The notes beneath the pieces were generated by a model, which saw only the letters and a list, made by a program, of their open reading frames with translations, searched no databases and was not told the origin of the DNA. 64,000 nucleotides of DNA from an uncultured Pelagibacteraceae bacterium (lineage in GTDB: Bacteria; Pseudomonadota; Alphaproteobacteria; Pelagibacterales; AG-422-B15), in assembly GCA_902523455.1 (NCBI GenBank), contig CABYZG010000001.1:315023-379022 (forward strand), in the 5' to 3' direction. The position numbers were made by a program, and so were the translations under genes. Shown here piece after piece: positions 35,322-48,842 of the stretch (positions are counted from its first letter, which is position 1; each line of letters begins with the position of its first letter).

Positions 35322-36237
35322 AAATCAAAGGGAATTTTTAGAAAATTGTAAAAAAAACAATGTTATTGGAAAAATTCAAATAAATCATAATTTATCAAAA
35401 TATACCTGGTTTGGGGTAGCAGGCAAAGCTGAGATATTTTATATGCCCCAAAATTTCGAAGAATTAGCAAAAGTTTTAGAAATCAACAGAGATAAATTAC
35501 CAGTAACGGTGATTGGAGCTGGATCGAATATCATTATAAGAGATGGTGGAATATTTGGTCTTGTAATAAAATTAGGAAAAGAATTTAGTCAAATCAAATT
35601 ACATAATGATTGTATTGAAGTTGGAGCTGCAACCTACGATAGAGTATTATCGAATTATTGTCAGAAAAATGAAATAGGCGGAATGGAGTTTTATTTTGGA
35701 ATACCGGGAACACTTGGTGGTGCAGTTCGTATGAACGCCGGTTGTTATAATTCTGAAACAAAAGATGTTTTTATTAAAGCAAAGTGTGTTGATTATAGGG
35801 GACAAGCCTCAGAAATACGTAATTCGAAGGAATTATTTTTTTATAGGGAAAGTAATATACCTCAAGATATAATTATCTGCGATGTATATATGCAAAAAAA
35901 AAATGCAAGCAAAAATGCAATTTCCCTAAAAATGAAAGAAGTTGATGAACAAAGAAAAAAAGCTCAACCTCAGCAAATTAAAACAGCAGGAAGTACATTT
36001 AAAAATCCAAAAGATCAGACTGATAAAAAAGCATGGGAAATTATTGAAGAAGCTGGCCTTAAAAATTTTGAGCTTCAAGGAATATGTTTCTCTTCTAAGC
36101 ATTCAAACTTCATAGTTAATAATCAAACTAAATCAGCAAACCTTATCGAAGACTTCGGAGAATATGTTAGGTCTGATGTAAAGAAAAAATTGGGAATAAG
36201 CTTAAATTGGGAAATAAAGATATTTGGTGAAAGATGA
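35314..36237 (+). CDS. murB: UDP-N-acetylenolpyruvoylglucosamine reductase MurB
   Basis: This is a 307-residue FAD enzyme that makes UDP-MurNAc. YTWFGVAGKAEIFY, VIGAGSNIIIRDGG, FGIPGTLGGAVRMNAGCY and the catalytic-Ser segment AGSTFKNPKDQT identify it. Conserved QGICFSSKHSNFIVN follows. It overlaps both murC and ddl by several bases. Confidence 0.95.
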   Translation: MNENQREFLENCKKNNVIGKIQINHNLSKYTWFGVAGKAEIFYMPQNFEELAKVLEINRDKLPVTVIGAGSNIIIRDGGIFGLVIKLGKEFSQIKLHNDCIEVGAATYDRVLSNYCQKNEIGGMEFYFGIPGTLGGAVRMNAGCYNSETKDVFIKAKCVDYRGQASEIRNSKELFFYRESNIPQDIIICDVYMQKKNASKNAISLKMKEVDEQRKKAQPQQIKTAGSTFKNPKDQTDKKAWEIIEEAGLKNFELQGICFSSKHSNFIVNNQTKSANLIEDFGEYVRSDVKKKLGISLNWEIKIFGER

Positions 36238-37142
36238 ATAAAGACAGAAAAATTATGCTTTTGTATGGAGGCATTTCTGCAGAAAGAGAAATAAGTATTA
36301 TCACCTCAAAAGAAATAAGCAAATCTCTTAAAAATATGGGCTACAATATTGTAGAAATTGATGCAAATGAGAATCTGTTAGCTGACCTTGAACTGCATAA
36401 ACCTGACATAGTATTCAATGGATTACACGGAACATGGGGAGAGGACGGAAGTGTGCAAGAAATACTTGAAAAATATGGAGTGCCTTACACTCATTCTGGA
36501 ATTGAGTCATCCAAATTAGCAATGGATAAATACAAATCTGCTGAACTATTTATTGAAAATGGGTTCAATCATCCTTTAACGAAATTGATGAAGATAGAGG
36601 AAGTGAAAAATCAAAATATATTTGATTTTCCCTATGTCTTAAAACCTAGAAATGAAGGATCTAGTGTTGGAGTTAGCATTATTAGAAACCATGAGGAATT
36701 AAATAAATACTTGTCTGAGAATAAATTTCGAAATGAATTATTGCTTCAGCAATTTATAGAGGGTCCTGAGATAAATGTTGCAGTTATAGGAACAAATAAA
36801 ACTGGTTCTATTGAAATTGATCCAAAAAATGAATTCTATGATTACGAATCAAAGTACTTTGATGCAGGGAAAACAAAACATATAATTCCACCAAGATTAG
36901 AGAGCGACCTGATTAAAAAAGTTGAAGGTTTAGGTTTAGATGCTCATAAATTATTGGGTTGTAAGGGAATCAGCCGAACCGAATTTATATTAGATAAAGT
37001 GACAAAAAAATTTTATATATTAGAGCTTAATACCCAACCCGGCATGACACCAACTTCATTAGTCCCTGAAATTGCAAATTATAAAGGTATAAATTTTGAT
37101 AATCTTATTAATTGGATCCTATTAGATGCAACGCAAAATTAA
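36234..37142 (+). CDS. ddl: D-alanine--D-alanine ligase Ddl
   Basis: This 302-residue ATP-grasp enzyme makes D-Ala-D-Ala for MurF. Motifs include LYGGISAEREISI, FNGLHGTWGEDGSVQEIL, YVLKPRNEGSSVGV, EFYDYESKY and ELNTQPGMTPTSLVP. The C-terminal coding end overlaps ftsQ by 17 bases. Confidence 0.95.
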   Translation: MNKDRKIMLLYGGISAEREISIITSKEISKSLKNMGYNIVEIDANENLLADLELHKPDIVFNGLHGTWGEDGSVQEILEKYGVPYTHSGIESSKLAMDKYKSAELFIENGFNHPLTKLMKIEEVKNQNIFDFPYVLKPRNEGSSVGVSIIRNHEELNKYLSENKFRNELLLQQFIEGPEINVAVIGTNKTGSIEIDPKNEFYDYESKYFDAGKTKHIIPPRLESDLIKKVEGLGLDAHKLLGCKGISRTEFILDKVTKKFYILELNTQPGMTPTSLVPEIANYKGINFDNLINWILLDATQN

Positions 37143-37860
37143 AATAATAAATATTGTTTCCTTCTCTTTAATATTCATTTCTCTTATTGCAATATTTGTA
37201 TTTTTAAAATTTCCAAGTTTACTAAATAATTCATTTCAAATTAAGAATGTAATTATAGAAGGTTCTGAAAAATCAAATATATCTGAGATTGAAAATAATG
37301 TGACTGAATTTAAAGGTAATCTTATTGGCTTAAATTTTAATTCCATTAAGAAAATTGTAGAGTCAAGTGAATGGGTAAAGCGGGCATCTATAAAAAAAGT
37401 TTTACCATCAACTTTAAAAATAAATGTAACTGAGAACGATCCATATGCAATATACTTTCAAGAAGGAAAATCTTTTCTTATAGATCTTGATGGATCAATC
37501 ATTACTGAAATTAACTTAAACAATTATGAAGATGACCTCTTATTTGTAAGGGGTGAGAACTCGCCAGAATTACTAGAGCAATTAATCAGGGATATAAGTA
37601 TTGCGTTTCCAAATTTAACTCAAACTCTGGAAGAAGTTGAATTTATTGAAAAAAGAAGGTGGAATCTAAAATTAAATAATAAATTGCTTGTAAAATTACC
37701 AGATGAAAACATTCAACAATCATTAAAAAATTTAAAACAGCTTTTTGAGGAGCAAGAAGTAATGGAAAGTAACATTATTGAAATAGATTTAAGAATTCAA
37801 GGAAGAGCAGCCCTCAAAGTTTTAGATGGAAAAATAAATTATGGTATTGATGAGATTTAA
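37126..37860 (+). CDS. ftsQ: Divisome protein FtsQ
   Basis: This is a 244-residue bitopic protein with one TM helix (about residues 8-28) and a periplasmic POTRA domain (FQIKNVIIEGSEKSN, IKKVLPSTLKINVTENDPYAIY). FtsQ is a scaffold of the FtsQLB complex. The segment RRWNLKLNNKLLVKLP fits the beta domain. It begins inside the end of ddl and its stop is followed directly by ftsA. Confidence 0.9.
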   Translation: MQRKIKIINIVSFSLIFISLIAIFVFLKFPSLLNNSFQIKNVIIEGSEKSNISEIENNVTEFKGNLIGLNFNSIKKIVESSEWVKRASIKKVLPSTLKINVTENDPYAIYFQEGKSFLIDLDGSIITEINLNNYEDDLLFVRGENSPELLEQLIRDISIAFPNLTQTLEEVEFIEKRRWNLKLNNKLLVKLPDENIQQSLKNLKQLFEEQEVMESNIIEIDLRIQGRAALKVLDGKINYGIDEI

Positions 37861-39047
37861 TGGGTCAAAAAATAATTAGTGCGATTGACATAAGAGCCGA
37901 CAAAGTAATTTGCCTTATTGCTCAAGAATTACAAATATTAGATAAAGGGAAAATTCTTCAACTTATTGGAATAGGTACTTCTAAACTGAAAGTCAATTGT
38001 TTAAAGCCCTTTTCATTGGAAACAGATGAAATTAAAAATCATCTTGATGCCGCTATTTCGAAAGCAGAAGTAGATGCTGGTATAAAGATTAGTAACGTTT
38101 ATGTCAGTATATCAGAAAACATGAAATCAGATTATGTTGAATTTGAAAATAAAATTTCAGGTAGGATCATAACAGAAAATGATATCAAATCTTTTTTTGA
38201 AGATACAAAATTTAAAAGACTATATACTGAAACTGATGAACCACTTCATTCCTTCCCAATAAGTTACAAAGTAGATAATAAAAAAAGCTTATCAGATCCA
38301 ATTGGTGTGAAAGCTGAAACTCTTCATACAAAATGGCATGTTATATCAACTTCAAAAGACTATCTAAGTAAAATATTAGATTTATTAAATAATCAAGACA
38401 TAAGCCTCAAACAGATAGTTTCGAGTCACTATGCTAGCAGTCTTGCAGTGTTATCAGATGAAGAAGCAGATAATGGAGCAGTAAGTATCGATATTCAAAA
38501 AAACAAGACAATTATTTCTTATACCTTTGACAACCAACTTATTGGCTATGATACGGTTAAAGTTGGAACTTATAATTTTTCAAATGATATATCACAAGTC
38601 AAATCAATTTCACTAGAAGAGGCCGAAATAGTTAGAAAGCAAATTGATACAATGAATAGTCAGAGAATTTATGAAAAAAAATTAGAAAAGTATTTTGAAA
38701 TATATTCATCAAGAGCAGAAGAATTATCAAATTTAATAAAAAATATAATTTATAAATCAAAATTTAGCTCTCTAGTATCTAATAATATTGTGCTTACTGG
38801 ATATGGAGCAAAGTCGTTAACTATGCAAAAATTCATCAAAAATCAAATGAGTGATAGTAATTTTCGTTTAGGATCGACAAAAAAAATTAACGGATCAAAA
38901 ACTTATTTAGATAATCCGTCTCTTGCATCAGCATTTGGTCTTTTAAATTATGCCGCAAACCATAACATGGAGGGAGATAAGGATGAGTCTAAATCAGAAA
39001 AAAAATCATTATTTTCAGTAGTTTATAATTTTTTTAGAAACCTTTAA
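37860..39047 (+). CDS. ftsA: Divergent FtsA, membrane tether of FtsZ
   Basis: The position after ftsQ, the 395-residue length, the actin-like N-terminus and the C-terminal amphipathic helix (KKSLFSVVYNFFRNL) identify FtsA, which anchors FtsZ to the membrane. The nucleotide-binding motifs are degenerate. Phosphate 1 reads AIDIRADKV (residues 8-16) instead of a DIGT(S/A)K type. Phosphate 2 reads DIQKNKT (211-217) instead of DIGGGTT. The adenosine motif reads TGYGA (313-317). By contrast MreB in this window has all of these intact. FtsZ is not encoded next to it, and lpxC follows after 64 bases. Confidence 0.85.
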   Translation: MGQKIISAIDIRADKVICLIAQELQILDKGKILQLIGIGTSKLKVNCLKPFSLETDEIKNHLDAAISKAEVDAGIKISNVYVSISENMKSDYVEFENKISGRIITENDIKSFFEDTKFKRLYTETDEPLHSFPISYKVDNKKSLSDPIGVKAETLHTKWHVISTSKDYLSKILDLLNNQDISLKQIVSSHYASSLAVLSDEEADNGAVSIDIQKNKTIISYTFDNQLIGYDTVKVGTYNFSNDISQVKSISLEEAEIVRKQIDTMNSQRIYEKKLEKYFEIYSSRAEELSNLIKNIIYKSKFSSLVSNNIVLTGYGAKSLTMQKFIKNQMSDSNFRLGSTKKINGSKTYLDNPSLASAFGLLNYAANHNMEGDKDESKSEKKSLFSVVYNFFRNL

Positions 39048-39111
39048 GTAGTAACAAAAAGAAATAATCTTTGTTTTTTCCTGTGGTTTTAAACAATTTA
39101 TAAACAGCAGG

Positions 39112-40038
39112 ATGCAAAAAACCATTAATAAGTCATTCAATATTGAAGGTGTAACTTTACACAGCGGTGAAAAATCAAATTTGTCTGTTAACCCAGCGAC
39201 TGCCAACACTGGCATCGTATTTAGAAGAGTTGATATTAAAAATTCTAATGAAGAGTCACTAATTGAAGCAAAGTTTAATAACGTTAGCGTCTCAGATCTA
39301 TGTACAAAGATTACTAATAAATTCGGAATATCAGTTTCAACAATTGAACATTTGATGTCAGCTTTACATGGCATGGGAATCGATAACGCTATTGTTGAAG
39401 TAGACTGTGATGAATTACCAATTCTTGATGGTAGCTCCCTAGAATATGTACGTAACATTGAGGAAGTTGGTCTTAAAAGTTTAAATGTAGAAAAAAAATA
39501 TCTAAGCATATCTAGACCAATTGTGTTTAGTATGAATGATTCTTTTGTGAAAGTTTCCCCATCTGATAATTTAGAAGTTGATTATACAATTTCTTATGAT
39601 CACAATCTTATAAAGGAACAAAGATTTAATTATGAGTTTAAAGATTCAAACCAGTTTAAAAATCTTATTTCTAATTGCAGAACTTTTGGCTTTAAAGAAG
39701 AGGTAGATTCTCTCAGAAAAAAAGGTCTTATAGCAGGAGGTTCTTTAGATAATGCAATTGTCCTTGATAAAAAAGGAATTGTGAATAATGACAAATTGCG
39801 TCAAGAAAATGAATTTGTTAAACATAAAATACTTGATTTCATTGGTGATATTTATCTCTTAGGATATTCAGTGAAAGGAGCGTTTGAAATATATAAAGGT
39901 GGTCACAGATTAACTCATGAAACTATGAATTCAATAATGTCTGATCATTCAAACTGGCGCCTTATAAACGAAGATAATTTAAATGATAAAAATTATCAAA
40001 AAACCTATTACACGAAGTCTGTAGCTGCATCATTATAA
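39112..40038 (+). CDS. lpxC: UDP-3-O-acyl-GlcNAc deacetylase LpxC
   Basis: This is the zinc deacetylase committing to lipid A synthesis, 308 residues. Zinc ligands are in STIEHLMSALHGMGIDNA and in VKHKILDFIGDIYLLG; the catalytic His lies in GGHRLTHE. Its presence means the cell makes lipopolysaccharide. It follows ftsA where ftsZ normally lies in between. Confidence 0.96.
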   Translation: MQKTINKSFNIEGVTLHSGEKSNLSVNPATANTGIVFRRVDIKNSNEESLIEAKFNNVSVSDLCTKITNKFGISVSTIEHLMSALHGMGIDNAIVEVDCDELPILDGSSLEYVRNIEEVGLKSLNVEKKYLSISRPIVFSMNDSFVKVSPSDNLEVDYTISYDHNLIKEQRFNYEFKDSNQFKNLISNCRTFGFKEEVDSLRKKGLIAGGSLDNAIVLDKKGIVNNDKLRQENEFVKHKILDFIGDIYLLGYSVKGAFEIYKGGHRLTHETMNSIMSDHSNWRLINEDNLNDKNYQKTYYTKSVAASL

Positions 40039-40081
40039 TTTAGAAATTCATCTTTAATCTTCTTAAATAATCATTAAAATT

Positions 40082-40846
40082 ATGGTTATGAAATTAATAA
40101 AAATCTTTCTTTTTCTAACTTTAGCTACTTTTATTCTTAGCGGTTGTTCAGATACAAAGTTGGTTACGCCTGAAACAGAGGGTGAAAAACTTCAAATACT
40201 CTACTCAAATGCTATGGAATTAGTTAAAAAAAGAGATTTTGTAGATGCAGCAATACTATTTGAAGATATTGAAAGACAATATCCGTATTCTAAATGGTCT
40301 AATCAGGCGCAATTAATGACTGCGTTCTGTTATTACAAAACACAATTTCATGATGAAAGCCTTGATGCCCTAGAAAGATTTATTGCACTTTACCCTGGCA
40401 GCAAGAAAATTTCATACGCTTACTATCTACGAGCTTTAAATTACTTTGAGCAGATAAAAGATGTAGAAAGAGATCAGAGTATGACGGTAAAATCTAAAAA
40501 GGCCTTTTATGAGGTTATAAACAAATATCCTGATTCTGAGTTTGTTGAAGATGCTTACTTAAAAATTGATATTATAAATGATAGGCTGGCAGCAAAAGAA
40601 ATTGAAATTGCCAGATATTATCAATTTAAACAGCAATGGATATCAGCAATTAACAGGTATAATAAAATTTTAGAGGATTATGATACTTCTGTATATACAG
40701 AGGAGGCATTACATAGACTTGTTGAAATCTATTACTCCCTTGGTTTAATTGAAGAAGCAAAAAGATATGCATCAACTCTAGGTTTTAATTTTCCTGATAG
40801 TGATTGGTACACAAAAAGTTACGAGTTAGTCAAAGATTTAAGTTAA
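40082..40846 (+). CDS. bamD: Outer-membrane assembly lipoprotein BamD
   Basis: This is a 254-residue lipoprotein with lipobox LSGC and several TPR-like helices (RDFVDAAILFEDIERQYPYSKWSNQAQLM, YPGSKKISYAYYLRALNYFEQI). BamD is an essential partner of BamA in inserting beta-barrel proteins. The order lpxC-bamD is typical of Alphaproteobacteria. recN, which often follows in that class, is absent, and ligA comes next. Confidence 0.94.
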   Translation: MVMKLIKIFLFLTLATFILSGCSDTKLVTPETEGEKLQILYSNAMELVKKRDFVDAAILFEDIERQYPYSKWSNQAQLMTAFCYYKTQFHDESLDALERFIALYPGSKKISYAYYLRALNYFEQIKDVERDQSMTVKSKKAFYEVINKYPDSEFVEDAYLKIDIINDRLAAKEIEIARYYQFKQQWISAINRYNKILEDYDTSVYTEEALHRLVEIYYSLGLIEEAKRYASTLGFNFPDSDWYTKSYELVKDLS

Positions 40847-44593
<3,747 letters not shown>

Positions 44594-44600
<7 letters not shown>

Positions 44601-46819
44601 GGTTTTAAAAAATCAGATATTAATTTTTTTGTACCATGTTTATCAAAATCCACAACTGCCTTTGTGCCGTCAATATCTTTTATTCGACCAATACCAAATT
44701 TTTTGTGTTCAACTGTTTGCCCTATTTGAAGTAAAACATCATCATTTATATCTCTAACATTTTCTATTTCCATATCAACTACTGTTCGATAACTTGAAGA
44801 TGGATTGTTTTTAAAATCTAATTTTCTTGGTTTAAAATCAAAATCTTGATTAAATTCATCAAATTCTTGATTTTGGAATCTGTCCATATGGCTTGACGCG
44901 TGATTAATAGTTTTTATTAATTCTTGATCTAACTCCTCAATAAATCGAGATTGCAATGAAGGCATCCAATTGTTTTGAAATCGACGACTCATTGATGTTG
45001 AGATATTTATTATTTTTTTAGCTCGCGTTATGCCGACATATGCAAGTCTACGTTCCTCTTCAATTCCTTTATTACCAGTTTCATCAATTGTTTTTTGGTG
45101 AGGGAAAAGCCCTTCTTCCCAACCTGGCAAAAAAACATAATCATATTCAAGACCTTTAGCGGCATGAAGCGTCATGATACTTACTTTATTGTCTTCATTA
45201 TTTTCATCTATAGCTGTAACTAAAGATACATGCTCTAAAAACTCCTCGATGCTGTTATAGTCTTCCATCGCAATTATTAATTCCTTAATATTTTCTATTT
45301 TTGTTTGAGCAGAGACATTTTTATCATTTTTAAGCATATTCATATAACCAGACTCATCGAGCAGCATTTTTAATATGTCATAAAACTGCATATTATCGAT
45401 GGATGATTTTCCTCTATCGATAACAGAAATGAATGCTTTTAAGCTTTCAGATATTTTTTTTGTAAATTCATCTGTATCAACAATATCTTTTGATGCTTGA
45501 TACAATGAAATTCGTTTTTGTTTTGCATAAGATAAAATATGATTAAATGATTTTTCTCCTATACCTCTTTTAGGGACTGTTAAAGCTCTTTCAAATGCGA
45601 CATCGTCTTGACTTTCATAGACCAGCCTAAGATATGAAACAGCATCTTTTATTTCTGATCTCTCATAGAACCGAATACCACCTACAATACGATAAGGAAT
45701 TGAGTATTTAATCAAAGACTCCTCTATTTCACGCGATTGAAATACTGCCCTTACTAATATTGAGATATTGTTCAGGTCAGGGTTATCATCACTATACTTC
45801 ATAATATCCTGAGCAACTAAGTCGGCCTCGTCTCTACTTGAATTAACTAAATGTAAATGTATGGGCTCTCCATCACCTTGGTCCGAAACAAGCTCCTTGC
45901 CAAGTCTATATTCGTTATAACTAATTAATGAAGATGCAGACTTAAGTATATTATTTGTTGATCGATAATTTTGTTTAAGTCGTATTACCTTTGCATTTTC
46001 AAATTCTTTTTCAAATCGAAGCATATTATCAACTTCAGCGCCACGCCAACTATAAATTGATTGATCATCGTCTCCAACACAACAAACATTTTGATGATGA
46101 GAACCAAGAAGTTTAAGCCATTTATATTGTGCAGCATTTGTGTCTTGGTATTCATCTACATGTATATATTTAAAATTATTGCTATAACGTTTGTGAATAT
46201 CAGGGACTTTAAAAAGATTGATACATTGTAAAAGTAAGTCACCAAAATCTAGACAATTAATTTCAAACAACCTTGCTTGGTAAATTTTATAAATAGAGAG
46301 ACTCTTTTCATCGACTAAATTATCTAGTGACTCAGATTTTATATCATTTGGATTAAGAGCTTTGTTTTTCCAATGATCAATTTTAGATTGTATTAATTTG
46401 GGTGAAAACTGAGATTGGTCTAAGTTTTCAGCCTTTATGATTTGCTTGATCAGGGAAAGCTGATCATCCTTATCAAGTATAGTAAAACTTTGTTTAAGAC
46501 CAATTACCTCAGCGTGGTTTCTAATTATTTTTGCTCCAATTGAATGAAAGGTTCCCATCCAAGGCATCTTTTCCATATTTTGACTTACTAGTTTTTGAAC
46601 ACGCTCGGACATTTCTCTGGCAGCCTTGTTAGTAAAGGTTACACAAAGAATCTGAGAGGGGAATGCCAATTTATTATCTATAATATGAGCAACTCGCGTA
46701 GTAAGTACTTTAGTTTTTCCAGTTCCAGCTCCTGCAATAATTAGATTTGGACCCTCGGTACTACAAACAGACTCATATTGTAGTGGGTTAAGACTTTCTA
46801 GGTAATTTACTTCAGTCAT
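44594..46819 (-). CDS. uvrD: UvrD/PcrA-type DNA helicase
   Basis: This 741-residue superfamily 1 helicase acts in excision repair and replication restart. Walker A is GAGTGKTKVLTTR, Walker B DEYQDTNAAQYKWL, with GDDDQSIYSWRGA, RLKQNYRSTNNIL, VSIMTLHAAKGLEYDYVFLPG and RRLAYVGITRAKK. The C-terminal domain (VEHKKFGIGRIKDIDG) is the usual UvrD/PcrA Tudor-like tail. It overlaps the RHH gene by four bases. Confidence 0.94.
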
Positions 46820-47031
46820 AACTGACCCTTTAAGTGATTCAGAACATATAGTCTAATTGCGCTTGATAAATTGGAAGTATTCTTAGTCTTATCTATTTTT
46901 GAGATTATTTTATCTGGAGTAGTATTTTCTTTTTTGCTCAGTTTTAATATTTCTTCCCAAAATTCAGTTTCAAGAAATACACTTGTAATGTGGCCATCTA
47001 TCTTGACAGTGCGCTTATTGGAATTGGGCAT
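46816..47031 (-). CDS. Ribbon-helix-helix domain protein
   Basis: This is a 71-residue protein matching the RHH family often found next to fumC in Alphaproteobacteria. The pattern RTVKIDGHITSVFLETEFWEEIL and NTSNLSSAIRLYVLNHL is typical. It may bind DNA as a dimer. Its partner and target are unknown. It lies between fumC and uvrD in one leftward transcript. Confidence 0.8.
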   Translation of the reverse strand: MPNSNKRTVKIDGHITSVFLETEFWEEILKLSKKENTTPDKIISKIDKTKNTSNLSSAIRLYVLNHLKGQL

Positions 47032-47038
47032 GAACGAA

Positions 47039-48433
47039 CTATGAAGAAGAAATCATTTTTGATGGATTGAGAAGAGACTTCATCTTTCTTACATCAATAT
47101 ATTTTAGGATTTTATTTGCCTCAATTAGCGTAATATTTTTCTTATGTGCAAGCTTTGCGAGTTCTGCAGCTTTTTCGTATCCAATTTCAGGAGCGAGGGC
47201 AGTTACAAGCATTAAGGAATTCTCAACACCTTCTTTTATATTTCTTAAATTCGGTTTAACTCCCTTTAGGCACTTATCGCAAAAGTTTGTAACCCCTGAG
47301 GATAATAAATTGATTGAATTAATTATGTTAAAACCAATTACTGGTTTAAATGCATTGAGTTCAAAATGACCTTGAGTTCCTGCCATTGATATTACGTTAT
47401 GACTACCCATAACCTGTAAACAAGCCATTGTTAAAGCTTCACTTTGAGTTGGATTTACCTTACCAGGCATTATAGATGACCCAGGTTCATTCTCAGGTAA
47501 ATTCAGTTCTCCTAGACCCGATCTTGGTCCAGAAGCTAACAGCCTAATGTCATTTGCTATTTTGAAAAGATCCGTTGCAATAACATTTAATACTCCCGAT
47601 AGTTCTACAAGAGAGTCATGAGAGGCCAAGGCTTGGAATTTATTGCTTGCAGGTTTAAATTTAATTTTATTAATTTTACTTATTTCATTTGCAACAAGTC
47701 TATCGAACCCTTTTTTTGTATTCAGACCAGTTCCAACGGCCGTCCCTCCTTGGGCTAAATAACTTAAGTTAATTAGGGCTGTCTTCAGTCGTTTAATGTT
47801 CATATCAATCTGAGATTGATAACCTGAAAATTCTTGTCCAAGTGATAAGGGAGTTGCGTCTTGCAAGTGTGTCCTGCCGATTTTGATGATACTTTTCCAT
47901 TTCTTAGACTGGCTAACTAAAGTTTTTTCCATTTCATTTAAAGCTGGAATAAGTTCATCTGTAACTTTTTTTGAGGCCGCAATATTAATTGCAGATGGAA
48001 AACTGTCATTAGTTGATTGACTTTTGTTGACATGATCATTTGGGTGAACTGGACTATTCGTTCCAAGTTTTCCGGTAAGTTTTTTATTAGCAAGATTAGC
48101 GATGACTTCATTTACATTCATGTTAGTTTGAGTTCCAGATCCAGTCTGCCAAACCGAAAGAGGGAATTGATCATTATGCTTTCCGGTAAGAATATTTTTT
48201 GATGCACTAATTATTGCATTTGCTATTTTAGGAGCTATAGACTTTTGTTTTTGATTTACTTTCGCGCAGGCCATTTTTATTGTGACTAGTGCATGTATAA
48301 TTTCTATAGGCATTAAATTATTGCCAATTTTAAAATTCTTTAATGATCTTTGAGTTTGAGCTCCCCAAAAATTACTATTTGAAACTTTTATTTTGCCGAT
48401 ACTGTCTTGTTCTTGTCTTGTTTTTTGATTCAT
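47039..48433 (-). CDS. fumC: Class II fumarate hydratase FumC
   Basis: This is a 464-residue iron-independent fumarase of the TCA cycle. Signatures are QTGSGTQTNMNVNEVI, GRTHLQDATPLSLGQEFSGY and GSSIMPGKVNPTQSEA, the last holding the family's mobile catalytic loop. It is the first gene of a leftward set with the RHH, helicase and peptidase genes. The tmRNA gene lies behind it on the same strand. Confidence 0.96.
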   Translation of the reverse strand: MNQKTRQEQDSIGKIKVSNSNFWGAQTQRSLKNFKIGNNLMPIEIIHALVTIKMACAKVNQKQKSIAPKIANAIISASKNILTGKHNDQFPLSVWQTGSGTQTNMNVNEVIANLANKKLTGKLGTNSPVHPNDHVNKSQSTNDSFPSAINIAASKKVTDELIPALNEMEKTLVSQSKKWKSIIKIGRTHLQDATPLSLGQEFSGYQSQIDMNIKRLKTALINLSYLAQGGTAVGTGLNTKKGFDRLVANEISKINKIKFKPASNKFQALASHDSLVELSGVLNVIATDLFKIANDIRLLASGPRSGLGELNLPENEPGSSIMPGKVNPTQSEALTMACLQVMGSHNVISMAGTQGHFELNAFKPVIGFNIINSINLLSSGVTNFCDKCLKGVKPNLRNIKEGVENSLMLVTALAPEIGYEKAAELAKLAHKKNITLIEANKILKYIDVRKMKSLLNPSKMISSS

Positions 48434-48485
48434 TTGAATTGTAGTATACTACCTTACATATATATATGGTAACGATTTAAGTTTT

Positions 48486-48790
48486 TTAAAGGCCGAGTGA
48501 CTAAAAGTGGGAGACTTCTGTTGCCCGGTGCCTCCCGAACCGCGCTTACCTAATTAGATTAAGCAGCGAGCGCTAATTCATCGTTAGCATTTATAAAATA
48601 GCCCGATAACGGTGGTACAATACCGAGAGAAAAACTTACCTTTAAGCATTCGTCGATCCTATATCACCCCCTAATTTATGGTGGAGGTGCCGGGTACCGC
48701 CCCCGGGTCCGTAATGGGTATTACGCAAGCCGTTTATCCCTATAGCTGGGATATCCCCAGCAATCTGAATATAGTTGGATATTGAGACTT
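48486..48790 (-). ncRNA. ssrA: Two-piece (permuted) transfer-messenger RNA
   Basis: Read on the minus strand, the acceptor piece comes first and ends CACCTCCACCA at 48679. After a seven-base loop the coding piece starts GGGGGTGATATAGGATCGACG at 48671. GGGGGUG and CACCUCC pair as a seven-base acceptor stem with one G-U. The tag frame reads GCT to GCT-TAA and encodes ANDELALAA, giving AANDELALAA with the charged Ala. The T arm is CCGGG/CCCGG. This arrangement, with the 3' part placed before the 5' part, is the alphaproteobacterial type. It rescues stalled ribosomes with SmpB. The outer ends are approximate. Confidence 0.95.
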
Positions 48791-48808
48791 TTTAAAGAGA
48801 GTAATCTT

Positions 48809-48838
48809 AATATAGTATGTGTTTATTATTTGATTCAA
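48809..48838 (-). promoter_or_regulatory. Likely tmRNA promoter
   Basis: On the minus strand TTGAAT (48838-48833) and TATATT (48814-48809) lie 18 bases apart, which would start the precursor near 48802. The -35 box ends only five bases before the thyX start codon on the other strand. Confidence 0.5.
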
Positions 48839-48842
48839 AAAA

